Shown here: one piece after another, positions 1 to 11,527 of the stretch
How positions within the stretch are numbered: the stretch's first letter is position 1
Layout of the letters: each line of letters begins with the position of its first letter
Assembly: GCA_030180135.1 (NCBI GenBank)
Contig: CM058232.1
Location: 75,869,001 to 75,933,000, forward strand
Reading direction: 5' to 3'
DNA length: 64,000 bases
DNA from: Orychophragmus violaceus
Lineage: Eukaryota; Streptophyta; Magnoliopsida; Brassicales; Brassicaceae
The notes under the pieces: generated by a model
Told to the model about the DNA's origin: nothing
Databases searched by the model: none
What the model saw: the letters and a program-made list of their open reading frames with translations, nothing else
Made by a program: the position numbers and the translations under genes

Positions 1-23
1 ATGGATGAGACCGAACTCACTAA

Positions 24-173
24 AGAGGATTTTTCTATGACCCCTTTGGTGACCGTAATCGTAGGCGGGATTCCTTGACAGGCCGCATTGTGTGGGATGT
101 GCATGGTTCGAATGAAAGGATCATCATGGCTGCCGAGGTTGCGAGACTTCGTCACGACGGGTTCGATTTTTAG
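24..173 (+). pseudogene. Possible antisense-ORF remnant in TAT0 3' region
   Basis: This 49-codon open stretch ends at TAG 171-173 and has no start codon of its own. It reads like real protein, with a charged start, the segment DSLTGRIVWDVHG and a helix-like end MAAEVARLRHDGFDF. A short run from ATG at 1 in another frame (MDETELTKEDF) could belong upstream of a frameshift near 33. It runs opposite to TAT0. Extra antisense ORFs between pol and the 3' LTR are known in Tat-lineage elements, so a remnant of one is plausible. I recognise no domain, and chance is not excluded. Confidence 0.3.
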
Positions 174-329
174 AGACTTGGGCTCTCGGAGGCTCTTAGT
201 TTTTGGTTGATTTATGTTTCGCTTTGGTTATGATTTTGAGATGTCTTTGCACTGTATATTTTTTTTTTTGTGTGTGTAAACCTTTTCCTTTGTTTCGTTT
301 CATTGTACTCGTTTTTCTGGGTGCAGATC

Positions 330-700
330 TCAGTGCGGCTTATCCGGTAATTTTTTGTTAGGTGCGAAGGGTTATGCTTAGCTTATCCTGTGAACTATTT
401 TTCTGAAGGCGTATGACCGCACCCGACTTATCTTGTAAATAACCTTTAGGAGCGAGTACGTGCTCGGCTTATCATGTGGTTCGTGGCGAGGTGCAGAACT
501 GTTGTTGGCTTATCTTGTGGATAGCGTTTAGGGCAAGTTTGGCTCAGCTTATCCTGTGAATAACTCTTAGGAGGGTGTACGTGCTCGGCTTATGTTGTTG
601 TTCGTGTTGAGGTGCGGAACTGTTGCCGGCTTATCCAATAGATAACTTTTAGGGGCGAGTTTTACTCGGCTTATCCTGTAGAAGTCTTGTTTAAACTACG
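330..700. repeat. Imperfect ~121-bp tandem repeat in TAT0 3' region
   Basis: The phrase GTACGTGCTCGGCT starts at 456 and again at 577, a period of 121 bp. Each unit also holds a second, shorter CGGCTTATCC-like phrase, so the motif GGCTTATC recurs through the block about every 60 bp. Copies are diverged. Tandem repeats downstream of pol are common in Tat and Ogre type elements. Confidence 0.65.
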
Positions 701-765
701 AAGAGATTTTTGGCTTAATTTATCCGTTCGGTCAAAGACTTTTTGCGGGACTCGGCCCGACTTAG

Positions 766-1493
766 TGAAGGAATTTCTAGCAGTTCTAATCAGGATTAGC
801 AACCCTAGTCTTAATTCCAAGCCTAGGATCTACAGGTTCATGTAATTGAATCTATCAGATCTAGTGATTACCTGGTGATTAGCAGCGGAAGTTATTTGCA
901 AGTAATCAAGATCTAGAGCGCCTCAGATGCTGCGCCTCTACTGGTATCCACACGCACACGAACTGAACAGGAAGGGATGCTAGTGCCTTATGAGATCGAA
1001 TCTCCAGAGAGGTTTCTTTTCTGTTTCTGGTGGCTGTGAATTAGGTTAGCCACAAGTTTAGGTCGACCATATATCTTATATATGTCGACTTAAACCGCCA
1101 CGGGATTAACTAATGATTAAACCGAATTAATCTGCTAATCTGCGAGTTGTGTCGACCGACACACTCTATGTGTCGATCGACACGGCCAATCTATGTCGAC
1201 CGATACTCTTAGTGTATCGATCGACATCGCCCAGAAAAGTCGATATTGAATGCATATCAAATATGCATTCATCCGATCATTACATTAATGATCATCCTCT
1301 TTTGCAATGTCCAGTTTGCTTAGGTGTGTGACCCTGTAGGATCATATAACACTAGCAATGAGTTCTCAACTCATTGATCATAAGTGGCTTCTAGCAAAGC
1401 ATTATGACTACCCAGTGTCATATAATTGTCTCATCTCGACAACACGACTTTCTATCAGAGTAAGTACAAATAGATTTCAGGACATTCCCAACA
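766..1493 (-). repeat. COP1 3' LTR (728 bp)
   Basis: On the minus strand it begins TGTTGGGAATGTCC and ends in a CA dinucleotide. A TATA-like tract lies at about 1068-1083, flanked by two GTCGAC sites 22 bp apart (1062-1067 and 1084-1089). Two pairs of palindromic sites lie upstream of it. Confidence 0.93.
1152..1224. promoter_or_regulatory. Two 21-bp-spaced dyad pairs in COP1 3' LTR
   Basis: Core octamers start at 1152, 1173, 1196 and 1217, giving spacings of 21, 23 and 21 bp. They fit or nearly fit GYRWCGRYCGWYRC. In the direction of transcription they lie about 70-150 bp upstream of the TATA-like tract. Regulatory function is inferred from position and recurrence. Confidence 0.6.
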
Positions 1494-1506
1494 ATCTCCC
1501 ACTTGT
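1494..1506 (-). other. COP1 polypurine tract
   Basis: The minus strand reads ACAAGTGGGAGAT directly before the LTR start. It is the plus-strand DNA primer site, which fixes the orientation of COP1. Confidence 0.85.
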
Positions 1507-2338
1507 ACTGGAATCGTCTATTCCATTTTAATCCCTTTGTATCCATATCTCAATCTAGCATAAGGCAAGAACTGTGTTATCCTTATTAAGCTAGATCACA
1601 TTTATCGAACCCCGATTTGTACTGATGAAAAACAAACGACTGACAATCAGCTCGTTTGAGCGCGGCCACGCATTTCCAGTATCAAATCTTCGATAGGCCC
1701 AGAGATATTTAACTCCTGTTATATAGGAGGTACAAATCCCATCTTGTTCCATCCATGTCTCTTTTATACTTCATGATACGCCTAATCAGTGTCTTTATGA
1801 TCACCAGTTACGGCTGACGTTTGACAAGGTCAAGACGAACCAATCCATATAAGAGAGGACATGATGAACTCAGGTCTAAGGACTATACTCTTTAGTCGTA
1901 ATGAGAAACTCTTATGACACTCATATAACATCTTGTAGAGTTCTCATTAACGGGTCAAGTCCGATCATGTGTTCTCTAACACATATCTATGTGATTGACT
2001 TTAATACGCTTATTAATGACTCCATGAAACATAGTCATCAGTCACCTCACATACTAGTCTTACGTGGTTGTTAGTTTCCCATTTTAACAACCTCGACCAG
2101 GGACCATTTATAATTTATGTCATTTATTGGTTATAGGGTTTCATGATCAAGTCACATACTTGATGACCTATAAAATGTCATAAATTACTTTGGGACAATA
2201 TATATATATATATATATATATATTTAATTAACACAATTAAATAATGCTAAAACAATTTCATTAAAATAACATAACTATTATGTCTTTGTGAACATCATGT
2301 TATAACTAAAACAAATACAACTCCCACTGAAATTAAGA
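1507..2338 (-). other. COP1 3' untranslated region
   Basis: No coding signal between the gag-pol stop and the polypurine tract. It contains a (TA)n microsatellite at about 2198-2222. COP2, COP3 and COP4 have a recognisably related region in the same place. Confidence 0.7.
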
Positions 2339-5300
2339 TCATATCTTAAGATATCTAATGCCTACAACAGTTGTATGAAACTCATGCTTAGGCCTTGGGA
2401 GAGGCTTTGTCAGTGGATCAGCAACATTCTCATCCGTCGGGACTCTGCTGATCTTCACATCTCCTCTATTCACAATATCACGGATAAGGTGATATCGCCT
2501 TTCTATGTGTTTGGATTTCTGGTGTGATCTAGGTTCCTTTGCTTGCGCAATGGCTCCATTGTTGTCACAATACAAAGCCACTGGCTCAGAAATGCTAGGA
2601 ATCACACCAAGTTCAGTGATGAACTCCTTGATCCAAACAGCCTCCTTTGCCGCTTCAGAAGCAGCGAGGTACTCAGCTTCAGTTGTGGAATCTGCTACAG
2701 TGTCCTGCTTGGAACTCTTCCAGCTTACTGCACCGCCATTCAGGCAGAAGATGTAACCAGATTGTGATCGGAAATCATCTTTGTCTGTCTGGAAACTTGC
2801 GTCTGTGTAAACACTTACTACCAGCTCATCACTTCCTCCATACACCAAGAATTTATCTTTAGTATTTCTCAAATACTTCAGAATATTCTTGACTGCTGTC
2901 CAGTGACTTTCACCTGGATCCGATTGGTATCTACTCGTCATGCTTAAAGCACAAGCAACATCTGGACGAGTACAGAGCATGGCATACATGATGGATCCCA
3001 ACGCCGAGGCATAGGGAATCCGACTCATGCGCTCTCGCTCAGCAGGTGTCTCAGGACACTGCTTCTTGCTGAGACTTATGCCATAAGACATTGGTATGAA
3101 GCCCTTCTTGGAATCTTGCATTCTGAATCTGTGTAAGACTTTATCGATATAAGTGTCTTGACACAGTCCAATTAACTTGTTTAATCTATCTCTATAGATT
3201 CTTATTCCAAGAATATACGCGGCTTCTCCCATGTCTTTCATTGAAAAACAACTTCCGAGCCAAGTCTTAACAGACTGCAACAACGGAACGTCATTTCCGA
3301 GAAGAAGTATGTCATCTACATACAACACGAGAAATGAAACAGCGCTCCCACTAGTCTTCTTGTAAACACATGGTTCTTCTTCGCTTCTGATGAAATCAAA
3401 CTCTTTGACTGCTTCATCAAAACGAAGATTCCAACTCCGAGATGCTTGCTTCAATCCATAAATGGATCGATGAAGCTTGCATACTTTCCTAGCAGCATTA
3501 GGATCGATGAAACCTTTGGGTTGTGTCATGTACACATCCTCTTCCAGAATTCCATTAAGGAAAGCTGTTTTCACGTCCATTTGCCAGATCTCATAATCAT
3601 AATGAGCAGCTGTTGCTAGGAGAATCCGAATGGATTTAAGCATGGCTACAGGTGAATAGGTTTCTTCATAGTCTATACCATGAATTTGTTTGAAACCTTT
3701 TGCCACCAGCCTTGCTTTATATATCTGAATATTTCCATCCACATCAATTTTCTTCTTGAAAATCCATTTACATTCAATGGGTCTTGCACCATCGGGTAAA
3801 TCAACCAAAGTCCATACTTGGTTCTGTGACATGGATCCCATTTCGGATTCAGCGGCTTTCAGCCACTTTTCGGAGTCAGGGCTCATCATCGCTTCTTCGT
3901 AATTCGCGGGCTCGTCACTGTCAATGATCAATAAATCATGACAATTGGTTACGAGAAATCCATATCTCTCGGGTTCGTGACGGATCCTTTCGGATCTACG
4001 AATTTCTGGCTCCACAGGCGTTGGGTCTACAACTCTTTGTAGATCCAACTGTTGCTCTTCCTCTACGGGTTGAGCATTTTCCTGCGGTTCTCGAACTTCT
4101 TCGAGTTGTACTTTACTCCCACTGTTTCTCTTGGAAAGAAACTCTCTCTCAAGAAAAACGCAGTTCCGAGCAACAAACACTTTGTTCTCGGATTGGTTGT
4201 AAAAGTAGTATGCCTTGGTTTCCTTAGGATAACCAACGAAGTAGCACTTATCAGATTTGGGTTCGAGCTTATCTGTAATTAATCGCTTGACATAAGCTTC
4301 ACAACCCCAAATCTTCAGGAAAGACACATTTGGAACATTTCCAGTCCACATCTCATGTGGTGTCTTTGCAACTGATTTTGACGGAACCCTATTAAGTGTA
4401 AACGCAGACGTTTCTAGAGCGTATCCCCAAAAGGATAATGGAAGAGTTGAGAGACTCATCATTGATCGAACCATATCTAATAAAGTCCGATTCCTCCTCT
4501 CAGACACGCCATTCCATTGTGGTGTTCCAGGAGGGGTGAGTTGTGAAACAATTCCACAATCTCTCAAATGATCACTGAATTCTTGGCTTAAGTATTCTCC
4601 TCCACGATCTGATCGAAGAGCCTTAATACTTTTGCCAAGTTGATTCTGTACTTCATTTTGGAACTCTTTGAATTTTTCGAAAGATTCCGACTTGTGTCTC
4701 ATTAAATAGACATAGCCATACCTGCTGAAATCATCAGTGAAGGTAATGAAGTATCGAAAATTTCCTCTGGCACTTGTGCTCATTGGGCCGCATACATCTG
4801 TATGTATAAGGCCCAATAGGTCACTGGCCCTTTCGTTTGATTTGTTGAAAGGGGCCTTAGTCATTTTGCCCAGTAAACAAGATTCACATTTCTCACATGA
4901 TTCATAATCAAATGAGCCCAAAAGCCCATCACTATGGAGCTTTTGAATCCGTTTCTCGTTTATGTGGCCCAAACGACAATGCCATAGAAAAGTCTGATTC
5001 GTGTCATTTGATTTGAATCTCTTGGTGTTAATGTTATAGATTTTTGTGCTTTGGTTTAGAACATAAAGCCCATTCTCTAATGGGCTGCTACCATAATATA
5101 TATCATTGTAATCAAAAGAACAACATTTATTCTTAATTGAAAACTGATATCCTTCCAAATCCAAAACAGGAATAGAAATAATATTTCTGCTTATAGCAGG
5201 TACATAGTAGCAATTATGAAGTTCTAAAACCAAACCAGAAGGTAAAGACAAGTTAAATGTTCCTACGGCTAATGCAGAAACTCTTGCTCCATTCCCCACA

Positions 5301-5894
5301 CGCAGGTCCACTTGTCCCCTTTCCAACGTCCTACTGTTGCTTAGGCCCTGCATATTTGTACAAATATGAGCACCACAGCCGGTATCCAATACCCAAGAAG
5401 TAGAACCAGAAGTAGTAACATTTACTTCTATAACATAAATACCTGAAGATGAAGTCTCGAAAGTCTTCTTCTTCTTCTTCTTCTTCTTCTCTTCCAAGAA
5501 TTTGTTGCAATTTCTCTTCCAATGCCCAGGCTCTTTACAGTAATGGCACTTATCAGTCTCAGATGGACCCGACTTGGGCTTCGGGGCTGGCGCAGGCGTG
5601 TCCTGGTTCTCAACCGGGACTGCCTTGCCCTTTCCCTTGCCTTTGCCTAGTTTCTTAAACTTCTTACCCCCTTGTACCATAAGTACATTAGGAGTGCCCT
5701 TCCTGATATTAGGCTCAGCTGTCTTGAGCATGCCATGCAGTTCAGTCAACGTCTTCGTCAAGTTGTTCATGTTATAGTTCATAACAAACTGATCATAACT
5801 TGACGGCAGTGACTGCAGGATGATGTCAGTAGCCAACTCTTGGCTAATGGGACAATCCAGCCTCCCCAGGTTATCAATATAACCCATCATCTTA
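2339..5894 (-). CDS. COP1 Gag-Pol, 3' portion (interrupted gene)
   Basis: This open frame holds the C-terminal part of Gag and all of Pol. In order I see a CCHC zinc knuckle (CHYCKEPGHWKRNC), the protease motif DTGCGAHI, the GAG-pre-integrase HCRLGH block, integrase with an IHTDVCGP aspartate and RSDRGGEY, RT with YVDDILLLG, and RNase H with STTEAEY and YCDNNGAI. The frame ends at 2339 after the ADPLTKPLPRPKHE motif. The 5' 416 bases of the gene lie at 20258-20673. COP2 separates the two parts, with target duplication ATGAC at 5895-5899. Joined, the parts keep frame (3972 nt), so no other lesion is apparent. Confidence 0.9.
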
Positions 5895-5899
5895 ATGAC

Positions 5900-6584
5900 T
5901 GTTGGGAATGTCCTGAAATCTACCGTACTATCTCTAGAAAGTATGATAAATGTCGAGATCAGACATAAGTCATAAATACTGGGTGATCATGATGGCTTGC
6001 TAGAGTCCGCTCTTGATCTATAAGTTTAGGACTTATTACCAGTATTGTATGATCCCAAAGGGTCACACACCATAGCTAACGGGAAAGTTAAGATGGAATT
6101 AATACGGTAAGATGCTAAGGCATTTACTGTATTTGTACAGAGAGTTGGGCAGACAACAAATGGGCTTTTGTCTGATTTGTGTCTTGGGCCCAAAAAGTCT
6201 AATGGACCATTAGTTTAATTAATTAAACTTGGGCCCATTAGTGAATTAATAAGATTGCAACAAAGGGTTTTAGAAACCCTAAGCCATCTTTGGCGATTTG
6301 GAGGAGAGCAGCCGCGGCTCCATTCTCTCTCTAACCCTCTCTCTCTGTTGTTCATCCATCCGGTCTAGCAGCCATTCCCTGCTTGTAAGAGTGTGGATAC
6401 CAAGGAGGAACATGTATTCATCTGTTCTAATCTGATCTCGTCATTACAATCATTCCGCTGCAATCTAAAAGGTAATGACCAGGTTTGTGTTTATGATTCA
6501 TTTACAAGAACCTAGATCAGTTTAAGATTATGTGTTAGGTTGCAATCTGGGAATTGAACCATGGAAAAACATCATAATCCAACA
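5900..6584 (+). repeat. COP2 5' LTR (685 bp)
   Basis: Starts TGTTGGGAATGTCC and ends ATAATCCAACA. The first 14 bases match the COP1 and COP4 LTR starts, but the rest is well diverged. It has no 21-bp-spaced dyad pair. A CT-rich leader-like stretch lies at about 6325-6345, following a TAATAAG-type AT-rich segment near 6246. Confidence 0.92.
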
Positions 6585-6585
6585 G

Positions 6586-6598
6586 TGGTATCAGAGCC
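6586..6598 (+). other. COP2 primer-binding site
   Basis: TGGTATCAGAGCC, one base after the LTR, is complementary to the 3' end of plant initiator tRNA-Met, the usual copia primer. Confidence 0.88.
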
Positions 6599-8343
6599 AG
6601 GTTCATTAGATTCTTGTAATTTGGATCATATGAATGTTTAATGGTTTGTTGAATCAATTTAATGAATAAAAAAAAAAATTGATCAAAATCATAAAATCCT
6701 AATCGGCTTCAATATGATCTTGGATCATTGCTTTGTGGCCGATAATTGATTTGTGGCAATCGCAAATGAATCGATCGTGTGTCGTGTGATGATCGTGTGA
6801 TCAAGGCATGCGGCCGTGATCTGCTTGTGATCTAAAACCCTAATTGCATGCTATAATATGGTCTTGGTTATGATCATTAGCATTGTGCAGTCGATCACAT
6901 GCATAGACCGATCGATAAATATTGATTGGCCGATGTTAATGTTTTGAATCGATCGCTTTCATTAAGTGAATCGATCATGCGTTTGATCGAGCCAATCAAA
7001 TCAATTGGTTAAGACGTGTGATCAATCATCATGGATCGATGATTGAGTGTGCCGCAAGGCTGAGCATTGATCGATCATGACGATCGTGACGTGAAGCCAT
7101 GTGATCGATCGGTGGGTGTGGCCGTGTGATCGCTTGATCGTGGAGCATGGATCAATGATTGCGTGAGACGCAAGAATTGTCATGTTTCGTATTGGGCCGA
7201 TCATGGGCCAAGGATCGTGATAATGGGCCGTGGATCGATCATGACGATCGTTTGGCCCGTTAAATTATTACGTCCATTTAATTGGCGGTTAAACCGAGCT
7301 TCGCGGTTCGTTGCCCAAACCGCACCGATTAATCCGGTCCATTTAATTGGCGGTTAATCGAGTGTTTAAAGCCTTAAACCGCAAGTTAGGTCAAAATTGG
7401 CTAAAACACTAGGTGGTTCAAGCGGTTAACCCAAATCGCGGTTTGCTGGAAATTATTTAATACAATTGGTATTATTTAATTTCTGGTTAAACCGGATTGA
7501 AATTCATAAAATTGAATTTTAACCTAAACCGAAGGCTGATCTAAGTTTGATTTGGTTGGACCAAATAATTTAGAGCTGGTCTGGTTTAGTAAATAACCGA
7601 TGGTTTTGATAGTTAATTTGGTCTTGGACCAGAATTAATAAACCGAATCGGTTATGTCAAATTATTGGGCCAACTGGAATTCTATGGTCTTGGGCCAAGA
7701 ATTGGGCCTATAATTTGTGACCCGACCGAAAACATTAATAAAATGTTAAATTAGAAATTTCTATTTTTAGCATGTTTCTAAAATTAGAAAGTTTCTAAAA
7801 GAAGTAAGTTTCCCAAAATAGTAATCTTCTATTTTTGGAAATAAAACTTGAAATCCTCAAAAACAATATCAAGCTTGGATGTCTTTCCAATCTTGTCAGC
7901 TACTTAACGCTTATTCGATTACAGATATGGCTTACAGTGTGAGGTGTCTGTTTTCGCGTAAGTAAAGTAGTATATAGTCACTAATTTCATTGGGAGTCCC
8001 AGACTTTAGTGATTATTTGGCTGTAAGAGATTGGTTTTCTTGACTGGGCCATCGGGAGTCCCGGGCCTTGAGACATCTGGTGAATTGGGCCTTGGGCCCA
8101 ATCCACAACCGAGAGTTATATGGTTATAACTAGCTGTGTGTATGCTTACCAAGTAAAGCTAATTCCGGGTGACGGCCAGTGGCCCACTTTGGATTTAGCT
8201 GAACATGGGTCTCGGAATCATTGCATTCTTATGAGGTTAAACAAAGAAATTTTGAATGCAATGCGAGTTTTCTTATAAGTTATTAAGATTACTCTTTTAA
8301 TGAACTAAATAACTAAAACTCTATTTATCTCTAAATTTCAGCT
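6599..8343 (+). other. COP2 untranslated leader, TCGATC-rich
   Basis: No convincing coding sequence. Between about 6770 and 7260 it is dense in GATCGATC-type words. The 17-mer TCGATCATGACGATCGT occurs at both 7071-7087 and 7235-7251. Unlike the COP1 and COP4 leaders, the sites are not in 21-bp pairs. From about 7500 the leader becomes similar to the COP3 leader. Confidence 0.6.
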
Positions 8344-9224
8344 ATGACTAGCACAAACAATCAAAACACTTTCTCGATCCGGTCTGTCCTTGAGATGGAC
8401 AAACTGAACGGATCAAATTTCTTGACTTGGTCGCGGAACCTGAGGCTAGTTCTCAGGCATGAGAGAAAGGACTATGTCCTTGAGAAAGCTCTCCCCGAGA
8501 GGATCGGATCCAAGGCCTGTCATGCAGTACGTAATGTGCCCGAGAGGATACGGTAGATGTGCGTGGTCTGATATTGGCTACCATGGACTCAGATTTGCTG
8601 AAGTAATATGAGAACATGGAGTCGCCAATAGAGATGATCAGCAGCCTGAAATTGAAATTTCAGGAGCAGGTAAGAGTGGAGAGATACCAGTTGGTTAAAT
8701 CTCTCACTAGCTGCAAGCTACCAAATGATCATCCAGTAAGTCCTCATGTCAGTAAAATGATGGGTTACGTTGATAACCTGAGGAAACTGGATTATCCAGT
8801 TAGCCAGGAATTGGCAACTGAGATCATTCTGCAGTCACTGCCGTCAAGCTATGATAAGTTCGTAAGGAACTATATCAAGAAAGGCTTAACGAAGACGTTG
8901 ACTGAACTGCATGATATGCTCAAGACAGTTGAGCCAAACATGAAGAGTACCCTGTACAATCTCATGAATGAGAAGGGTAGGTTTACTAAACCTAATGCTG
9001 ACAAGGGTGAAGACAAAGTTGTCCAGATTTTGAATCATGGCAAGCGCGTGTCTTCTGAGCCCGAGTCAGATACCTCTTACGTTGATAAGTGCTGCTACTG
9101 TAAAGAGACTGGGCATTGGAAGAGAGATTGCATTAAATTCATGGAAGATTATGAGGAGTTGAAGTCGAAGTATGAGACTACTTCCTCAGGTATTCATGTT
9201 ATTACTTCAAGTTATACCTTATAG
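8344..9224 (+). pseudogene. COP2 gag remnant
   Basis: ATG 8344 opens a frame like the COP3 Gag start (TFSIRSVLEMDKLNGSNF) but shifts frame near 8500. Gag resumes in another frame at about 8616 and reads through the MMGYVDNL block to a CCHC knuckle (CCYCKETGHWKRDC), ending at TAG 9222-9224. About 30 residues around the shift are lost or scrambled. Gag would form the virus-like particle, but this copy cannot make an intact protein. Confidence 0.8.
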
Positions 9225-10045
9225 GTATTGAATACTGGTTGTGGCACTGATATTTGTTATAATATGCAGAGCCTGAGCAACAGTAAAACGTTGAAGGAAG
9301 GGCAAGTGGAACTGCGTGTCTGGAAGGAGCTATTGATGCTGCCTCAGCCGTAGGGTTTTCACTTGTAGATGCCTTTGAGGCTTGGTTTTGTATTAAGTAA
9401 TTGCTACAATGTACCTGCTTTAAGCAGAGTTGTTTTTCATTTTCTTGTGAAGAATTTGAATGTTTTTCTATTTGATAAAGACAAGTTTTGTTCTTTTGAT
9501 CTTAATGAAATGTTAATTGTAGGACCCTATTCAAGGAATGGGTTTTATATCTTAAACCAAAGAGTGCCTAAAATGTAACATAAATACCGCAATTGGTTTA
9601 AATCTGATGAATTAAACCTGATTTTTCTTGGCATAAATGTTTTGGTCACATAGAGTAAGTCAGATTCAGAAACCCCATAGTTATGGACTTTTGGGATCAT
9701 TTGAATGGATATCTTATGAGACTTGAATTCTGCTTACTAGACCAAAAGACAAAGGGCCCATCTTAGCCGAGCTAGAGAAAGGCCCAAAGGCTTATTGGAG
9801 ATTGAACATACTCATGTATGTGGTCCGATGAGCAGTAATGCCAGAGAAAATTTCCTGCACTTCATTGTCTCTACTGATTACTTCAGTGAGTAAGACTGTG
9901 TTCATTTGATGAGACACAAGTCGGAATTCTTTGACATGGTCAAAAGAGTTCCAGAATGAGGTATAGAATCTGAGTGACAGAAGTATTCAGACTCTGGATT
10001 AGATCACGAGTGAGAATACTTGAGTCATTAATGGTGTGATCATCT
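9225..10045 (+). pseudogene. COP2 protease and integrase N-terminal remnants
   Basis: Colinear with COP3 but broken in all frames. NTGCGTDI near 9230 replaces DTGCGAHI, so the protease aspartate is lost. A stretch at 9369-9578 resembles the region before integrase, and an IEHTHVCGPMS-like integrase block lies near 9800. Many TAG and TGA codons interrupt it. It stops at the COP3 target duplication GAATG (10046-10050). Confidence 0.75.
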
Positions 10046-10050
10046 GAATG

Positions 10051-10466
10051 TGTTGGAACGTTTAGATGAATCCTGATTCAATTCCAGATTCAGATTATCC
10101 TAAACATGCGATCTAGGTTCTTCTCAGAATAGAAACAAATGATGATCTCACCTTATACCTGTTATTGCAGCGGAAGAAGATGGTATGTCTGAGATCAGAG
10201 AAACACCGAGGGATGAATCCTCCAAAGGTTCACACACGCTTTCACAGGAAACAGCTGCTAGACCACAAGGGGAACTCGGCGCAGAGAGAGAGAGTTTACG
10301 GCTCAAGTGTTAGGGTTTATCAGTCTGAAACTCGAGTTTTATGACACAAAAACTCGTCCTGTTCCGTTTGGGCCATTTGGCCCAAATACCAATTAACTCG
10401 TCGGTGTTTGCGCACTGCATCGATCGTTGCACCTTATGCATCGATCGATGCACAGTGGCTAAACCT
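10051..10466 (-). repeat. COP3 inverted left arm (R-U5-like part of LTR)
   Basis: Reverse complement of 16620-17035, with no mismatch that I could find over 416 bp. The arm stops at AAACCT, where the leader continues. The leader carries GGTTAAACC a few bases further on, a possible microhomology at the switch point. The arm includes the palindrome pair at 10420 and 10441. Confidence 0.92.
10420..10448. promoter_or_regulatory. 21-bp dyad pair in COP3 left arm
   Basis: TCGATCGT at 10420 and TCGATCGA at 10441, both in GCA...TGC arms. It is the inverted copy of the pair in the COP3 right LTR. Confidence 0.55.
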
Positions 10467-11527
10467 GGCTTTATTAAGTCTGGTTAAACCGGGATAAGAA
10501 ATCCAATGTCGAAAGAAATATTGGATTTAGTGCCTAAACCAGGAATTTCTAATTTGATTTGGTTGGACCAAATAAATTGAGAAATTCCGGTTTAGTAAAT
10601 AACCGGTTGACAATTGTGGTCATCGTAGTAATTGAAACTTGGTTAGACCAGTTTTAATGAACCAGACCGGTTATGTCAAATAATTGGACAATTGGGTCAT
10701 GTCTTGGACATGGACCAATTCTTGGGCCTCGGGCCAAGAAGTTAAAACAATTGGGCCAATTATTTGAGTCTTTCTTCAGATTAATTTAAAATTTATTTTA
10801 TAATATATAAAGTCGATTTTAAATTAAAGTTTCCGAAATTTTGAAATTAGAAAGTTTCTTAAAATAGAAGTTTCTGAATTTGCGGGTTTTGGATTTTAAA
10901 GAAATTTCTAAAGTTAGAAAGTTTCCGATTTTAGAAAGTTTCCAAAAAAAATAGTAGGTTTCCAAAATAGAAAGTTTCCCGAAATAGTAATCTTCTATTT
11001 TGGGAATGAATTTTAATAAACCTACGAACCTCAAATAATATCAAGCGTTGGATGTCTTGTCCAGACTATGTCAGCTGTCAAAGCCCATTCAATTGCATTC
11101 ATGGCCTTACAGTGTGAGGATGTCTGCTTTTGCGTGGGTAAGACGGTTTGTGATTCATAAATGTCATTGGGAGTCCCAGACATTAATGATTACATGACTG
11201 TATAGTCTGGTTTTCTTGACTAGGCCATCGGGAGTCCCGGGCCTTGAGACATCAGAGTGGATTGGGCCTCGGGCCCAGACTCACAACCAAGAGTTATATC
11301 ACGGATATAATTAGCCTAAATAGGGCTTACCGATATAAGCTAAGGTTTGGTGACGGCCAGTGGCCCACTTTAATCTTAGTTATATGTGGATCTTGGAATC
11401 ATTATATTCTATTGAGGGTAACTTATGTTATTGAATATAATGCGTGATTAATCAAATTAAATTTTAATATGAGATTAGTCATTTTGAACATAATAACTAA
11501 TAACCTTTTTATTTATATATTTCAGAT
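10467..11527 (+). other. COP3 untranslated leader
   Basis: Noncoding. It resembles the distal COP2 leader (phrases such as TTGGTTGGACCAAATAA and GTCCCGGGCCTTGAGACATC), so it represents the leader downstream of the lost primer site. An A/T-rich stretch with repeated GAAAGTTTCC-like words lies at about 10820-11000. No dyad pairs. Confidence 0.7.

Larger units (their letters stand above)
1..765 (-). other. TAT0 3' noncoding region, left part
   Basis: This stretch lies left of the COP1 insertion and continues TAT0 downstream of integrase (with 22488-22877 on the other side). It contains a T-run near 250-262, a block of tandem repeats at about 330-700 and a short plus-strand open stretch at 24-173. 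Long 3' regions with tandem repeats are usual in Tat elements. Assignment to TAT0 rests on continuity across the COP1 target duplication CTTAG. Confidence 0.5.

Noticed and set aside
2505..2862. Plus-strand frames opposite COP1 RNase H, and similar ones opposite COP3 and COP4
   Set aside because: Shadows of the real Pol frame on the other strand; they recur only because the sense protein is conserved.
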